64,000 nt of DNA from Serratia proteamaculans_D (GTDB taxonomy: Bacteria; Pseudomonadota; Gammaproteobacteria; Enterobacterales; Enterobacteriaceae), in assembly GCF_049959315.1 (NCBI RefSeq), contig NZ_CP188201.1. One strand, 5' to 3'. A program made the position numbers and the translations under genes. The notes beneath the pieces are model-generated. The model was not told the origin of the DNA and searched no databases. It worked only from the letters and a program-made list of their open reading frames with translations. Within the stretch, counting starts at the first letter, position 1. Each line of letters opens with the position of its first letter. Below are positions 1 through 8,257 of the stretch, piece after piece.

Positions 1-618
1 GGCAAAGGCGATCAGGGCCACCAGGATGGCGCCGAAGGCCGGCATATACAGCGCTGCATGCCAGTCGTTGAACCAGGCCATGCCCAGCAGGAACAGCAGT
101 GGCGGCAGACCGCCACCCACGTTATGGGCGCAGTTCCAGACCGAAACGATGCTGCCGCGCTCTTTCTGCGACCACCAGTGCACCATGGTACGGCCACATG
201 GCGGCCAGCCCATCCCCTGGAACCAACCGCACAGGAACAGCAGCACGAACATGACCGCGATGCTCGAAGTCGCCCATGGCACGAAGCCCATGAACAGCAT
301 CACCGCAGCAGCCAGGATCAGGCCGGCGGGCAGGAACACGCGTGGGTTGGAGCGGTCAGAAACCGACCCCATGATGAATTTGGAAAAACCGTAGGCGATG
401 GAAATACCGGACAGTGCGAAACCGAGGTCACCGCGGCTGAAGCCCTGGTCGATCAGGTAAGGCATGGCCAGGGTGAAGTTCTTGCGCACCAGGTAGTAGG
501 CGGCATAACCGAAGAAAATCCCCATAAAAATTTGCCAGCGCAATTTACGGTACAGCGGGTCGACTTTGTCGACCGGCACACGGGAAATGTGTGCTGCCGG
601 CTTAAAAATACTCAACAT
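1..618 (-). CDS. glpT: Glycerol-3-phosphate transporter GlpT, N-terminal part (cut by window edge)
   Basis: The frame reads from ATG at 618 down to base 1 without a stop, giving the first 206 residues of a major-facilitator antiporter. It starts MLSIFKPAAH and contains the family segments KLRWQIFMGIFFGYAAYY and GWFQGMGWPPCGRTMVHWWS. GlpT is an inner-membrane protein that imports sn-glycerol-3-phosphate in exchange for phosphate. It is divergent from glpABC, which oxidises the same substrate, so the 365-bp gap probably carries shared GlpR/CRP control. The rest of the gene, and glpQ if present, lie outside the window. Confidence 0.95.
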   Translation of the reverse strand, partial: MLSIFKPAAHISRVPVDKVDPLYRKLRWQIFMGIFFGYAAYYLVRKNFTLAMPYLIDQGFSRGDLGFALSGISIAYGFSKFIMGSVSDRSNPRVFLPAGLILAAAVMLFMGFVPWATSSIAVMFVLLFLCGWFQGMGWPPCGRTMVHWWSQKERGSIVSVWNCAHNVGGGLPPLLFLLGMAWFNDWHAALYMPAFGAILVALIAFA

Positions 619-983
619 GAGCGCCTCCGATGGCTTTATCTAGTTATCACATCAATATGATCTTTTACGTTCATTTGATGATTGAGCGGATATCGAATGT
701 GGTGTTTTTTTGTTCCATAACGAGCGTCATCCTAGTCAAATCAGCCTGGTGTCGCTGTGATGAATGGCGCATTTGTTACACTTTTATGAAACACCGGCGG
801 ATTTTGAGCGATTCGTTAACGTTATGAAATAGAAAAACGCCTAAAAATCGTGATTATGATCACATTCATGGTTTTTTGTGGACATTTGGTTTTCGTTTCG
901 AGTTCGTTATTGTTCCTTATCAAACAAAGCCCCCAATGACTGTGGCTCAATAGGTGAATAACTACAGATCCTGAGAGAGCCTC
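619..983. promoter_or_regulatory. Divergent glpT / glpABC control region with a CRP-like site
   Basis: This AT-rich gap lies between the divergent glpT and glpA starts. A CRP-type dyad occupies 849-864 (CGTGA, 6 nt, TCACA; nine of ten arm bases match the consensus). Sequences resembling GlpR half-sites (TCGAATGT near 692, TTCGAGTTCG near 897) are present but degenerate. In E. coli the glpTQ/glpACB spacer is controlled by GlpR, CRP, FNR and ArcA; the same regulators are inferred here. The small forward reading frame at 630-827 has no coding character. Confidence 0.6.
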
Positions 984-2627
984 ATGAGCAGCCATTCATC
1001 GGATAACGAAACGGATGTGATCATCATTGGCGGTGGTGCGACCGGCGCGGGCATTGCTCGTGACTGCGCGCGCCGAGGCCTGCGTTGCATACTGCTGGAG
1101 CGTCACGATATCGCTACCGGTGCCACTGGCCGCAACCACGGGCTGCTGCACAGTGGAGCGCGCTATGCGGTGACCGACGGTGAGTCGGCGCGTGAATGCA
1201 TAGAAGAAAACCAAATCCTCAAGCGCATTGCGCACCACTGCATCGAGCGTACCGATGGGCTGTTTATTACGCTGCCGCAGGATTCTCTGGACTACCAACA
1301 ACAGTTTATTGCTTCCTGCCACAGCGCCGGTATCAACGCCGAAGCGATTGACCCACAGTTGGCGCTGCGTCTGGAGCCAGCGGCCAATCCGGCGCTGATC
1401 GGCGCGGTGCGGGTACCGGACGGCACTGTCGACCCTTTCCGTTTGACCGCCGCCAATATGCTCGATGCCCGCGAGCACGGTGCGCAGATCCTCACCTATC
1501 ATCAGGTGGTCGGTTTACTTCGCGCTGGCGATCGCGTAACCGGAGTGCGTGTTTTCGACCATCAATCTGCACAGCGCTACGATATTCATGCCGAAGTGGT
1601 CGTCAATGCCGCCGGCATCTGGGGCCAGCAGATTGCGGAATATGCCGATCTGCGCATTCGTATGTTCCCGGCCAAGGGCGCGCTGCTGATCCTCGGCCAC
1701 CGCATCAACAACATGGTGATCAACCGCTGCCGCAAACCGGCGGACGCCGACATTTTGGTGCCGGGCGACACCATCTCGGTGATTGGCACCACCTCCACCC
1801 ATATTGATTATGACCAGATCGACAACATGCTGGTGACGCCGCAGGAAGTGGACATTCTGATCCGCGAGGGGGCGCTGCTGGCGCCGGAGCTGGCGCAGAC
1901 GCGTATTCTGCGCGCCTATGCCGGTGTGCGACCACTGGTAGCCAGTGACGACGACCCCAGCGGCCGCAACGTCAGCCGTGGCATCGTGCTGCTCGATCAT
2001 GCCAGCCGCGACGGCCTGGAAGGCTTTATCACCATTACCGGCGGCAAGTTGATGACCTACCGGCTGATGGCGCAGTGGGCGACCGATAAAGTGTGTGAAA
2101 AGCTCAGGTTGGACAGCCCCTGTACCACCGCGCAGGAAGCCTTGCCCGGCTCAAGGCAGTCGGCGGAAGAAACGGTGCGCAGCGTGGTTTCTCTGCCTGC
2201 CAGCATTCGCGGCTCGGCGGTTTACCGTCACGGCGACAGGGCCAGTCAGGTACCGGCCGGCGATCGACTGGACAACAGTCTGGTGTGCGAATGCGAAGCG
2301 GTAACCGCTGGTGAAGTGCGCTATGCGGTGAACTCCCTCACCGTTAATAACCTGGTCGATCTGCGCCGCCGCACCCGCGTCGGCATGGGCACCTGCCAGG
2401 GCGAGCTCTGCGCCTGCCGTGCCGCCGGTCTGTTGACGCGTTTTAACGTCACCACCCCGCAGCAGTCTATCGATCAGCTATCGCATTTCCTTAACGAGCG
2501 TTGGAAAGGAGTACGGCCGATCGCCTGGGGCGATGCGCTACGTGAAAGTGAGTTTACCAGTTGGGTTTATCAGGGATTGTGCGGGCTTGATGCCCGGGGG
2601 GAACAGGAGGCCGATGATGCGATTTGA
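984..2627 (+). CDS. glpA: Anaerobic glycerol-3-phosphate dehydrogenase subunit A
   Basis: The 547-residue catalytic flavoprotein of the membrane-associated GlpABC complex oxidises sn-glycerol-3-phosphate to dihydroxyacetone phosphate during anaerobic respiration. An N-terminal FAD Rossmann motif (DVIIIGGGATGAG, about residues 11-23) is followed by a DAO-type oxidase fold. A C-terminal BFD-like [2Fe-2S] region contains CECEAVT and a GTCQGELCAC cluster of cysteines. Length agrees with the E. coli protein (542 aa). The end overlaps glpB by 11 nt, so the three genes form one operon. A GAGAG ribosome-binding site sits 5-10 nt before the ATG. Confidence 0.96.
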   Translation: MSSHSSDNETDVIIIGGGATGAGIARDCARRGLRCILLERHDIATGATGRNHGLLHSGARYAVTDGESARECIEENQILKRIAHHCIERTDGLFITLPQDSLDYQQQFIASCHSAGINAEAIDPQLALRLEPAANPALIGAVRVPDGTVDPFRLTAANMLDAREHGAQILTYHQVVGLLRAGDRVTGVRVFDHQSAQRYDIHAEVVVNAAGIWGQQIAEYADLRIRMFPAKGALLILGHRINNMVINRCRKPADADILVPGDTISVIGTTSTHIDYDQIDNMLVTPQEVDILIREGALLAPELAQTRILRAYAGVRPLVASDDDPSGRNVSRGIVLLDHASRDGLEGFITITGGKLMTYRLMAQWATDKVCEKLRLDSPCTTAQEALPGSRQSAEETVRSVVSLPASIRGSAVYRHGDRASQVPAGDRLDNSLVCECEAVTAGEVRYAVNSLTVNNLVDLRRRTRVGMGTCQGELCACRAAGLLTRFNVTTPQQSIDQLSHFLNERWKGVRPIAWGDALRESEFTSWVYQGLCGLDARGEQEADDAI

Positions 2628-3888
2628 CGTAGTGGTGATTGGCGGCGGACTGGCAGGCATGACCTGTGCTATCAGGCTGGCGGAACAGGGTAAGCGCTGC
2701 GCCGTGGTCAGTTCTGGCCAAAGCGCACTCTATTTTTCATCCGGATCGCTTGATCTGCTGGCGCAGTTACCCGATGGCACCCCGGTGGAATCACTGTTGA
2801 TGGCGCTACCGGCACTTGCGCTACAGGCGCCACGGCATCCTTATTCGCTGATGGGCGCTGAAAGGGTAGCAGGACTGTCGGATGACGCGGCCCTGCTGTT
2901 GCAACGTTGTGGTTTGAGCCTGCAGGGCAGCAGTGAACGTAATCATCTGCGGGTGACTCCGCTGGGTACGCGCCGGGCCACCTGGCTTAGTCCGCAGGCT
3001 ATTCCGGTCACGCCGTTGGACGGCGAGTTGCCGTGGAAAAATATTGCGGTGATCGGCATTGAAGGATTTTTGGATTTTCAGCCGCAGTTGGCCGCCAGTT
3101 CCCTGATACAGACGCTGGGCATCAAGGCGGAAGTCGCTTATATGTACTTGCCGGCGCTGGATCGGCTGCGCAACAACCCCAGCGAGTTCCGGGCGGTGAA
3201 TATCGCCAGAGTGCTGGACCTGCCGGAAAACCTGGCGCCGATGGCGGAAGAAATGCGTCGACTGGCCGCTGATGCCGAGGCGATCTTCCTGCCTGCCTGT
3301 CTGGGGCTGGAAGATGATAGCGCACTGGCCGCGTTGCAGGCGGCGCTGGGTAAACCGATTCTGCTGTTACCGACGTTGCCGCCTTCGGTTCTGGGTATGC
3401 GCCTGCATCAGGCGCTGCGTTCGCGTCTGCAGCAGCTGGGCGGCGTTTTTATGCCGGGTGACAGCGTACTGCGGGCAGATATTGAAGCCGGGCGAGTCAC
3501 TGGCCTCTATACCCGCAACCATACCGATATCCCGTTGCTGGCGCAGCAGGTGGTGCTGGCCAGCGGCAGCTTCTTCAGCAACGGGCTGGTGGCGGATTTT
3601 GACGGTATTCGTGAACCGGTATTTGGGCTGGATGTCGACAGCCGTGCGGATCGCGCAGACTGGAGCCATCGCAATCTGTTTGCTCCGCAGCCTTATTTGC
3701 AATTTGGCGTACGTACCGATAACCGGCTGCGTGCCTTAAGGCAGGGGGAGCCATTGAGCAACCTGTATGCCATCGGCGCCGTGACCGGTGGCTATGATCC
3801 CCTGCAGCAGGGCTGCGGTGCGGGTGTTTCGCTGCTTGGGGCGCTGTACGTCGCGCAACAGATTGCGGCACAGGAGGAGCGTCCATGA
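2617..3888 (+). CDS. glpB: Anaerobic glycerol-3-phosphate dehydrogenase subunit B
   Basis: The 423-residue GlpB flavoprotein subunit begins MRFDVVVIGGGLAGMT, an FAD/NAD-binding dinucleotide fold. The frame is open further upstream, to 2533. The start at 2617 is preferred because it matches the family N-terminus and has AGGAGG at 2605-2610 ahead of it; an ATG at 2614 is a minor alternative. It overlaps glpA by 11 nt, and its TGA shares bases with the glpC ATG (ATGA), which indicates translational coupling. GlpB is thought to link GlpA to the iron-sulfur subunit GlpC. Confidence 0.94.
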   Translation: MRFDVVVIGGGLAGMTCAIRLAEQGKRCAVVSSGQSALYFSSGSLDLLAQLPDGTPVESLLMALPALALQAPRHPYSLMGAERVAGLSDDAALLLQRCGLSLQGSSERNHLRVTPLGTRRATWLSPQAIPVTPLDGELPWKNIAVIGIEGFLDFQPQLAASSLIQTLGIKAEVAYMYLPALDRLRNNPSEFRAVNIARVLDLPENLAPMAEEMRRLAADAEAIFLPACLGLEDDSALAALQAALGKPILLLPTLPPSVLGMRLHQALRSRLQQLGGVFMPGDSVLRADIEAGRVTGLYTRNHTDIPLLAQQVVLASGSFFSNGLVADFDGIREPVFGLDVDSRADRADWSHRNLFAPQPYLQFGVRTDNRLRALRQGEPLSNLYAIGAVTGGYDPLQQGCGAGVSLLGALYVAQQIAAQEERP

Positions 3889-5084
3889 GCCTGCACAAAG
3901 ATAATAGCTTTGAAAACTGCATCAAGTGCACCGTCTGCACCACCTATTGCCCGGTAGCTAAAGTCAATCCGCTCTATCCGGGGCCAAAACAGGCAGGGCC
4001 GGACGGCGAGCGTTTGCGACTGAAGGATCCGGCGCTGTATGACGAAGCGCTGAAATATTGCACCAACTGCAAACGCTGTGAGGTGGCCTGCCCGTCCGAT
4101 GTCAAAATCGGCGACATCATTCAGCGTGCCCGTGCCGACTTTGCCCAGAGCAAGCCTACGCTGCGTGACGCTATTCTCAGCCATACCGATCTCATGGGCT
4201 CGCTGTCGACGCCGTTTGCGCCGATTGTTAATGCCGCTACCGGGCTTAAACCGGTGCGTGCCCTGCTCGACAAGGCGCTGAAGATTGATCATCGCCGTGA
4301 GTTACCCAAATACTCGTTTGGTACCTTCCGCCGCTGGTACCGTCAGCAGGCGCAGGCCCAGCAGCGTTATGCCGATCAGGTGGCGTTCTTCCACGGCTGC
4401 TTCGTCAATTACAACCATCCGCAACTGGGCAAGGATCTGATCAAGGTGTTCAATGCGATGGACATCGGCGTGCAGTTGCTCAAGCGGGAGAAATGCTGCG
4501 GCGTACCGCTGATCGCCAACGGTTTTATCGCCCAGGCAAAAAAACAGGCCAAGGTTAACGCCGAATCGCTGCACGAGACGGTACTGGAGCGGGGGATCCC
4601 GGTGGTGGCGACCTCCTCGAGCTGTACTTTTACCCTGCGTGATGAGTACCCGCACCTGCTGGACGTGGACACCTCGGCGGTGCGTGAACGAGTGGAGCTG
4701 GCGACGCGCTACCTGTATCGCCTGATCAATCAAGGGCGCCAGCTGCCGCTGAAGCACACGCCGCTGCGGGTGGCCTATCACACGCCATGCCATATGGAGA
4801 AAATGGGTTGGACCGCCTACACGCTGGAATTGTTACGGCAGATACCGGGGCTGGAACTGGTGGTGCTGGATTCGCAGTGCTGCGGTATTGCCGGCACCTA
4901 TGGTTTTAAATCGGAGAACTATGAGACTTCACAGGGTATTGGGGCGTCGCTGTTCCGCCAGATAGAGGAGAGCGGAGTCGATTTGGTGGTGACTGACTGC
5001 GAAACCTGCAAATGGCAAATCGAGATGTCGACCAGCAAGCGCTGTGAACATCCGATCACCCTGCTGGCGCAGGCATTGGCTTGA
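3885..5084 (+). CDS. glpC: Anaerobic glycerol-3-phosphate dehydrogenase subunit C
   Basis: This 399-residue iron-sulfur membrane-anchor subunit has two ferredoxin-type cysteine clusters near the N-terminus (CIKCTVCTTYC at about residues 13-23 and CTNCKRCEVAC at about 59-69). Two CCG-type motifs follow (CCGVPL and CCGIAGTYG), the cofactor-binding signature of the heterodisulfide-reductase-like family. GlpC passes electrons from GlpAB to the menaquinone pool. The start overlaps the glpB stop, and a bidirectional hairpin follows at 5084-5108. Confidence 0.95.
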   Translation: MSLHKDNSFENCIKCTVCTTYCPVAKVNPLYPGPKQAGPDGERLRLKDPALYDEALKYCTNCKRCEVACPSDVKIGDIIQRARADFAQSKPTLRDAILSHTDLMGSLSTPFAPIVNAATGLKPVRALLDKALKIDHRRELPKYSFGTFRRWYRQQAQAQQRYADQVAFFHGCFVNYNHPQLGKDLIKVFNAMDIGVQLLKREKCCGVPLIANGFIAQAKKQAKVNAESLHETVLERGIPVVATSSSCTFTLRDEYPHLLDVDTSAVRERVELATRYLYRLINQGRQLPLKHTPLRVAYHTPCHMEKMGWTAYTLELLRQIPGLELVVLDSQCCGIAGTYGFKSENYETSQGIGASLFRQIEESGVDLVVTDCETCKWQIEMSTSKRCEHPITLLAQALA

Positions 5085-5108
5085 GGGCGCAGCATTAAAC
5101 TGCGCCTT
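5084..5108. terminator. Bidirectional hairpin between glpC and dcrB
   Basis: A 9-bp inverted repeat (arms 5084-5092 and 5100-5108, loop CATTAAA) lies between the convergent glpC and dcrB genes. T and A residues at the stem base suit termination in both directions, but there is no long U-tract. Confidence 0.55.
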
Positions 5109-5116
5109 GGCAAAGA

Positions 5117-5680
5117 TTACTTGTTCAGTTTCAGCGTTTTGATGATGCCTTCGGCCTCGCTCTGCGCCTGCTGCTGGTTATCCGCCGGCAGCGTCACCTG
5201 AATGGTCAGCATGTTGTTGTCCAGCGTGCCGATCAGGATAGAGGAGTAGGCTTTCTCGCCGCCGCTGGTGATGATGCTGTCCAACTGACGCAGCGGAACA
5301 CCGTTAACCTCGATGGCTTTGTTGGTGATCACCTGCAGGTTGGCGTCGCGCGAGCGCTGGGTATCTTCCAGGCGCTTGCTCAGGGTTTCCAGGCTGTCGG
5401 CAGTCTTGTCGCCGAGGATCACGATCAGCGCGCGCTGGCCGGTACTGTCGGCGTAAACGTGCATGTTGTTCGCCTGATTACCCAGCTTGCCGCTTTGGTC
5501 CGCCATGCCCGCCGGCAGGGTGAACGCCAGCTTGCCATCCAGCAAGCTTACCTGTTGCCCGGCTGGGGCGCTGGCTGCGGCATCTCCTGCCGATGCCTTG
5601 GTGTCTTTGGTGTCGCCGTCACAGGCCGCCAGGCCAAGCACTAACAGGCTGATACCCATCAATTTTGCTACTTTACGCAT
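5117..5680 (-). CDS. dcrB: Lipoprotein DcrB
   Basis: This 187-residue predicted lipoprotein has a lipobox ending LGLAAC (acylated Cys20). The remainder matches DcrB, including LLDGKLAFTLPAGM, SGKLGNQANNMHVYAD and ADNQQQAQSEAEGIIKTL. E. coli DcrB was found as a host factor for phages C1 and C6, and later work links it to envelope lipoprotein maturation; its molecular activity is not settled. The order dcrB-yhhQ-tusA-zntA is the E. coli order, which supports orthology. The upstream gap (5681-5983) holds only a broken acetyltransferase-like fragment. Confidence 0.93.
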   Translation of the reverse strand: MRKVAKLMGISLLVLGLAACDGDTKDTKASAGDAAASAPAGQQVSLLDGKLAFTLPAGMADQSGKLGNQANNMHVYADSTGQRALIVILGDKTADSLETLSKRLEDTQRSRDANLQVITNKAIEVNGVPLRQLDSIITSGGEKAYSSILIGTLDNNMLTIQVTLPADNQQQAQSEAEGIIKTLKLNK

Positions 5681-5759
5681 TGGGCTTCCTTCTTCCTTTC
5701 AGGTAGGGGGTCTCTCACGTATCGCAACCTATTCCAGGTTGAAATGCAAGCAGATGTTG

Positions 5760-5941
5760 TCACAAGGTTTTTTCAAGTAATAGCCGATAATCAGCCACTT
5801 CGCCTTTCTTTTCCAGCTGAACAATCCGAGAGTGAGGGTCTATGAGCATCATCAGCAGCGCTGCAGGTTGTCGAATTTGAGGGGTTGCTGATACAGGCGG
5901 TGAATTTCTTCGAGGGTGGCGTGGCGGATGTTGATGGTCAT
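5760..5941 (-). pseudogene. Possible remnant of a GNAT acetyltransferase gene
   Basis: On the minus strand, an ATG at 5941 preceded by a GGAGG-like site opens a 29-codon frame (MTINIRHATLEEIHRLYQQ...) that looks like a GNAT N-terminus and stops at 5852. A second open piece ending at 5760 reads SRIVQLEKKGEVADYRLL..., resembling the last strand of the same fold. About 100 residues are missing between them. This suggests an internally deleted gene, but both pieces are short and the family match is from memory of the fold, so it is tentative. Confidence 0.4.
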
Positions 5942-5983
5942 GGCGGCCTCCGGGTGGGTGCAGGCCGCCAATAATAACACGGG

Positions 5984-6649
5984 TCAGCCTGGTTGCAGGC
6001 TGCCGTCGTCCTGGCGTGCGGCAATGCGCTTAAGCAGCATATTCAGCAGTACGCCGTACATCGGCAGGAAGAACAGCAGGCAGATCAGCACTTTGAAGCT
6101 GTAATCCACCAGCGCGATTTCAACCCAGTTGTTAGCCATAAAGGCGTCGCTACTCTTGTAGAACGCAATAAAGAAGAACGATAGGGTATCGCTGATATTG
6201 CCGAGGAACATGGCGGCGGCAGGAGCCACCCACCAGGCGCTGCGCTGACGCAGGCGATTGAAAACGTGGACGTCGAGGATCTGACCGAGCACATAAGCCA
6301 TAAAGCTGGCGACGGCGATACGGGCGACAAACAGATTAAAGCTGCCCAAGGCGGCAAAGCCCTGCCATTCACCCTGATAGGTCACGGTGGAGATCACATA
6401 CGAAATGAACAACGCCGGTACCATCACCGAAAGAATGATGCGTCGCGCCAGCGGAGCGCCAAAAATACGTACCGTCAGATCGGTCGCCAGGAAGATAAAC
6501 GGAAAGGTAAAAGCCCCCCAGGTGGTATGAAAGCCGAAAATGGACATCGGCAACTGCACCAGGTAGTTACTGGAGGTAATGATGACAATATGGAACAGCG
6601 ATAGCCAAACCAACGCGGTCAGGCGCTGCCGAGCAGTAAACGAATACAT
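5984..6649 (-). CDS. yhhQ: Queuosine precursor (preQ0/preQ1) transporter YhhQ
   Basis: This 221-residue inner-membrane protein, with about six hydrophobic segments, is the same length as E. coli YhhQ. It carries the family blocks ITSSNYLVQLPMSIFGFHTT, FLATDLTVRIFGAPLARRI and YGVLLNMLLKR. The family (DUF165/COG1738) imports 7-deazaguanine precursors of queuosine. Its place between dcrB and the divergent tusA is the same as in E. coli. I looked for a preQ1 riboswitch in the 220 bases ahead of it and did not see a convincing one. Confidence 0.95.
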   Translation of the reverse strand: MYSFTARQRLTALVWLSLFHIVIITSSNYLVQLPMSIFGFHTTWGAFTFPFIFLATDLTVRIFGAPLARRIILSVMVPALFISYVISTVTYQGEWQGFAALGSFNLFVARIAVASFMAYVLGQILDVHVFNRLRQRSAWWVAPAAAMFLGNISDTLSFFFIAFYKSSDAFMANNWVEIALVDYSFKVLICLLFFLPMYGVLLNMLLKRIAARQDDGSLQPG

Positions 6650-6869
6650 GTTGTAGCCTTTTTAATAATGGGGTGAGGGAACCCAGAATGTCTTGTCGAC
6701 GTCGCGAAATAAGCGTCGCGGCCGCATGATACGCGTTTGCGCAACCAATGCAATGGTTAAATTTAACGCAAACGTTAACGCATCTTGCACAGAAAAACTA
6801 CCGGCGTAAACTATGCGCTAATAAGATCTGGCGAGCGTTCGCCGATCGTTTTCGACCGAGAAAAATTGC

Positions 6870-7115
6870 ATGACTGACTTATTTGCCCAGGCCGACCAGA
6901 CGCTTGATGCGCTGGGGCTGCGTTGTCCTGAACCGGTAATGATGGTGCGCAAAACCGTGCGCCATATGGATAACGGTGAAACTCTGCTGATCATCGCCGA
7001 CGATCCGGCTACCACCCGCGACATTCCGGGGTTCTGCCGCTTTATGGAACATACGCTGGTGGCGCAGGAAACCGACACTGCGCCTTACCGCTATTTGTTG
7101 CGCAAAGGGGTTTGA
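6870..7115 (+). CDS. tusA: Sulfur-carrier protein TusA
   Basis: This 81-residue TusA/SirA protein has the sulfur-accepting cysteine in LGLRCPEPVMMVRK (Cys19). It takes persulfide sulfur from IscS and passes it to TusBCD-TusE for 2-thiolation of tRNA wobble uridine; it also influences molybdenum-cofactor and iron-sulfur supply. The length equals that of E. coli TusA. Its last 25 bases overlap the 3' end of the convergent DUF4056 gene. Since the next gene on this side in E. coli is zntA, the overlap marks the edge of an insertion. Confidence 0.97.
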   Translation: MTDLFAQADQTLDALGLRCPEPVMMVRKTVRHMDNGETLLIIADDPATTRDIPGFCRFMEHTLVAQETDTAPYRYLLRKGV

Positions 7116-8257
7116 GGTTTATCACCGCCTGTTTGCCCGGCGTTTTGTAATATTTGCGGTGCGTCTGCTGCGCGAGCATGCAACGCCAGGCCATTGAAGT
7201 CCTGCGGGCGGTAATAGTGGGCAGGTGCCGGAAGATTGCGCATGGCATCTGTCGGCCAGAGTTGCAGCTCGCCCAGACTGGCCAGCAGGAACCCCTGAAC
7301 CTGTAGCGGTATTGTCAGGCGCTGTGGGGCGGTCTTCTCAAACGGAGGCAGCGCGGGCAGGCGATTGCTTCCGGTAGTGTAATCCCGTTTTAACACCAAA
7401 AACTTCTCCGGCACCCGGCGATGGCTGTCCCACCAGTCGCCGTCAATACCGTCAAACTGCCGCTGGGTTGCCCTGATGGATACCGCGCCAAGCTGGTGCA
7501 GAGCCTGAGGGAGCAGCCTCTCCATGGCGCTGTTGTAGGCAGTGAGAGATACCGCCTGCCCTTGCAAAATTGCATCAATCGCCAATCGTGCTCCCAACAG
7601 ATTGGAATACAAATCTTCCGGTGAAAAAGCCGAGACCTCCTCAGAAAATCCCGGCACGGAACGGTAGCCATACCACTGTGCAATCTCATGCCATGCCGCC
7701 ATTTGAAAGGCGATTTCGCCTGCCAAATAGGCCGCCAGCGTATAGCGCTGTGCTGCATCCTGAGGTGGGCTAAAGGCGTTCAACTGTATGCGACGCGTTG
7801 CCAGCTCGGGGCTAAGGTCGATATGCCACTGCTGACCCAATCGGGGGAGCAGTTGGCTGAACAGGAAGAGGGTATTGTCGGCGGTGTCGCGGACGTGGGC
7901 GATATCGATAAACCCTCCCCGATGGGTGTAGATCAAGCCCAATTGCTCACTGCCAACGCCCAGCAGGTTGCTGATGGCGTTGAAAGCGCTGTCGTTGTAT
8001 TGATGGGAGCCTAGCCGATCGGCATCCACCAGGTTACCTAATTGATAAAACGGCACGGGAATACCGCAGGCTTGCGCTTTGAGGTTATAGCCAAAGGCGC
8101 AGCAGGGGCGCAAACCTCCCGGTGGTGGCAGTGGCGCGGCCACCGGCCAGACAATTCGGCTTTCAGCGGTGGGTTGCGAAGTGATCAGCGTTTCCAACGG
8201 TTTGGCAGGCAGCGAGAGGGGCAACAACAGTAAAAACAGCAGTGCAACAGAACGCAT
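7091..8257 (-). CDS. Exported DUF4056 protein of unknown function
   Basis: The 388-residue protein has a classic signal peptide (hydrophobic residues 4-17, cleavage probably after LPAKP). I recognise the DUF4056 family from HRGGFIDIAHVRD (residues 112-124) and AWHEIAQWYGY (189-199), followed by PGFSEEVSAFSPEDLYSN. The conserved His, Arg, Asp and Glu residues in these blocks look like a catalytic or metal site, but no activity is established. It is the last gene of a three-gene operon: its ATG overlaps the stop of the Omp85-like gene as TAATG. The 3' end overlaps tusA by 25 nt. A periplasmic role with the two barrels is inferred from context only. Confidence 0.8.
   Translation of the reverse strand: MRSVALLFLLLLPLSLPAKPLETLITSQPTAESRIVWPVAAPLPPPGGLRPCCAFGYNLKAQACGIPVPFYQLGNLVDADRLGSHQYNDSAFNAISNLLGVGSEQLGLIYTHRGGFIDIAHVRDTADNTLFLFSQLLPRLGQQWHIDLSPELATRRIQLNAFSPPQDAAQRYTLAAYLAGEIAFQMAAWHEIAQWYGYRSVPGFSEEVSAFSPEDLYSNLLGARLAIDAILQGQAVSLTAYNSAMERLLPQALHQLGAVSIRATQRQFDGIDGDWWDSHRRVPEKFLVLKRDYTTGSNRLPALPPFEKTAPQRLTIPLQVQGFLLASLGELQLWPTDAMRNLPAPAHYYRPQDFNGLALHARAADAPQILQNAGQTGGDKPQTPLRNK

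Noticed and set aside
6650..6869. Possible preQ1 riboswitch before yhhQ
   Set aside because: No convincing short pseudoknot pattern near the ribosome site could be traced by eye.
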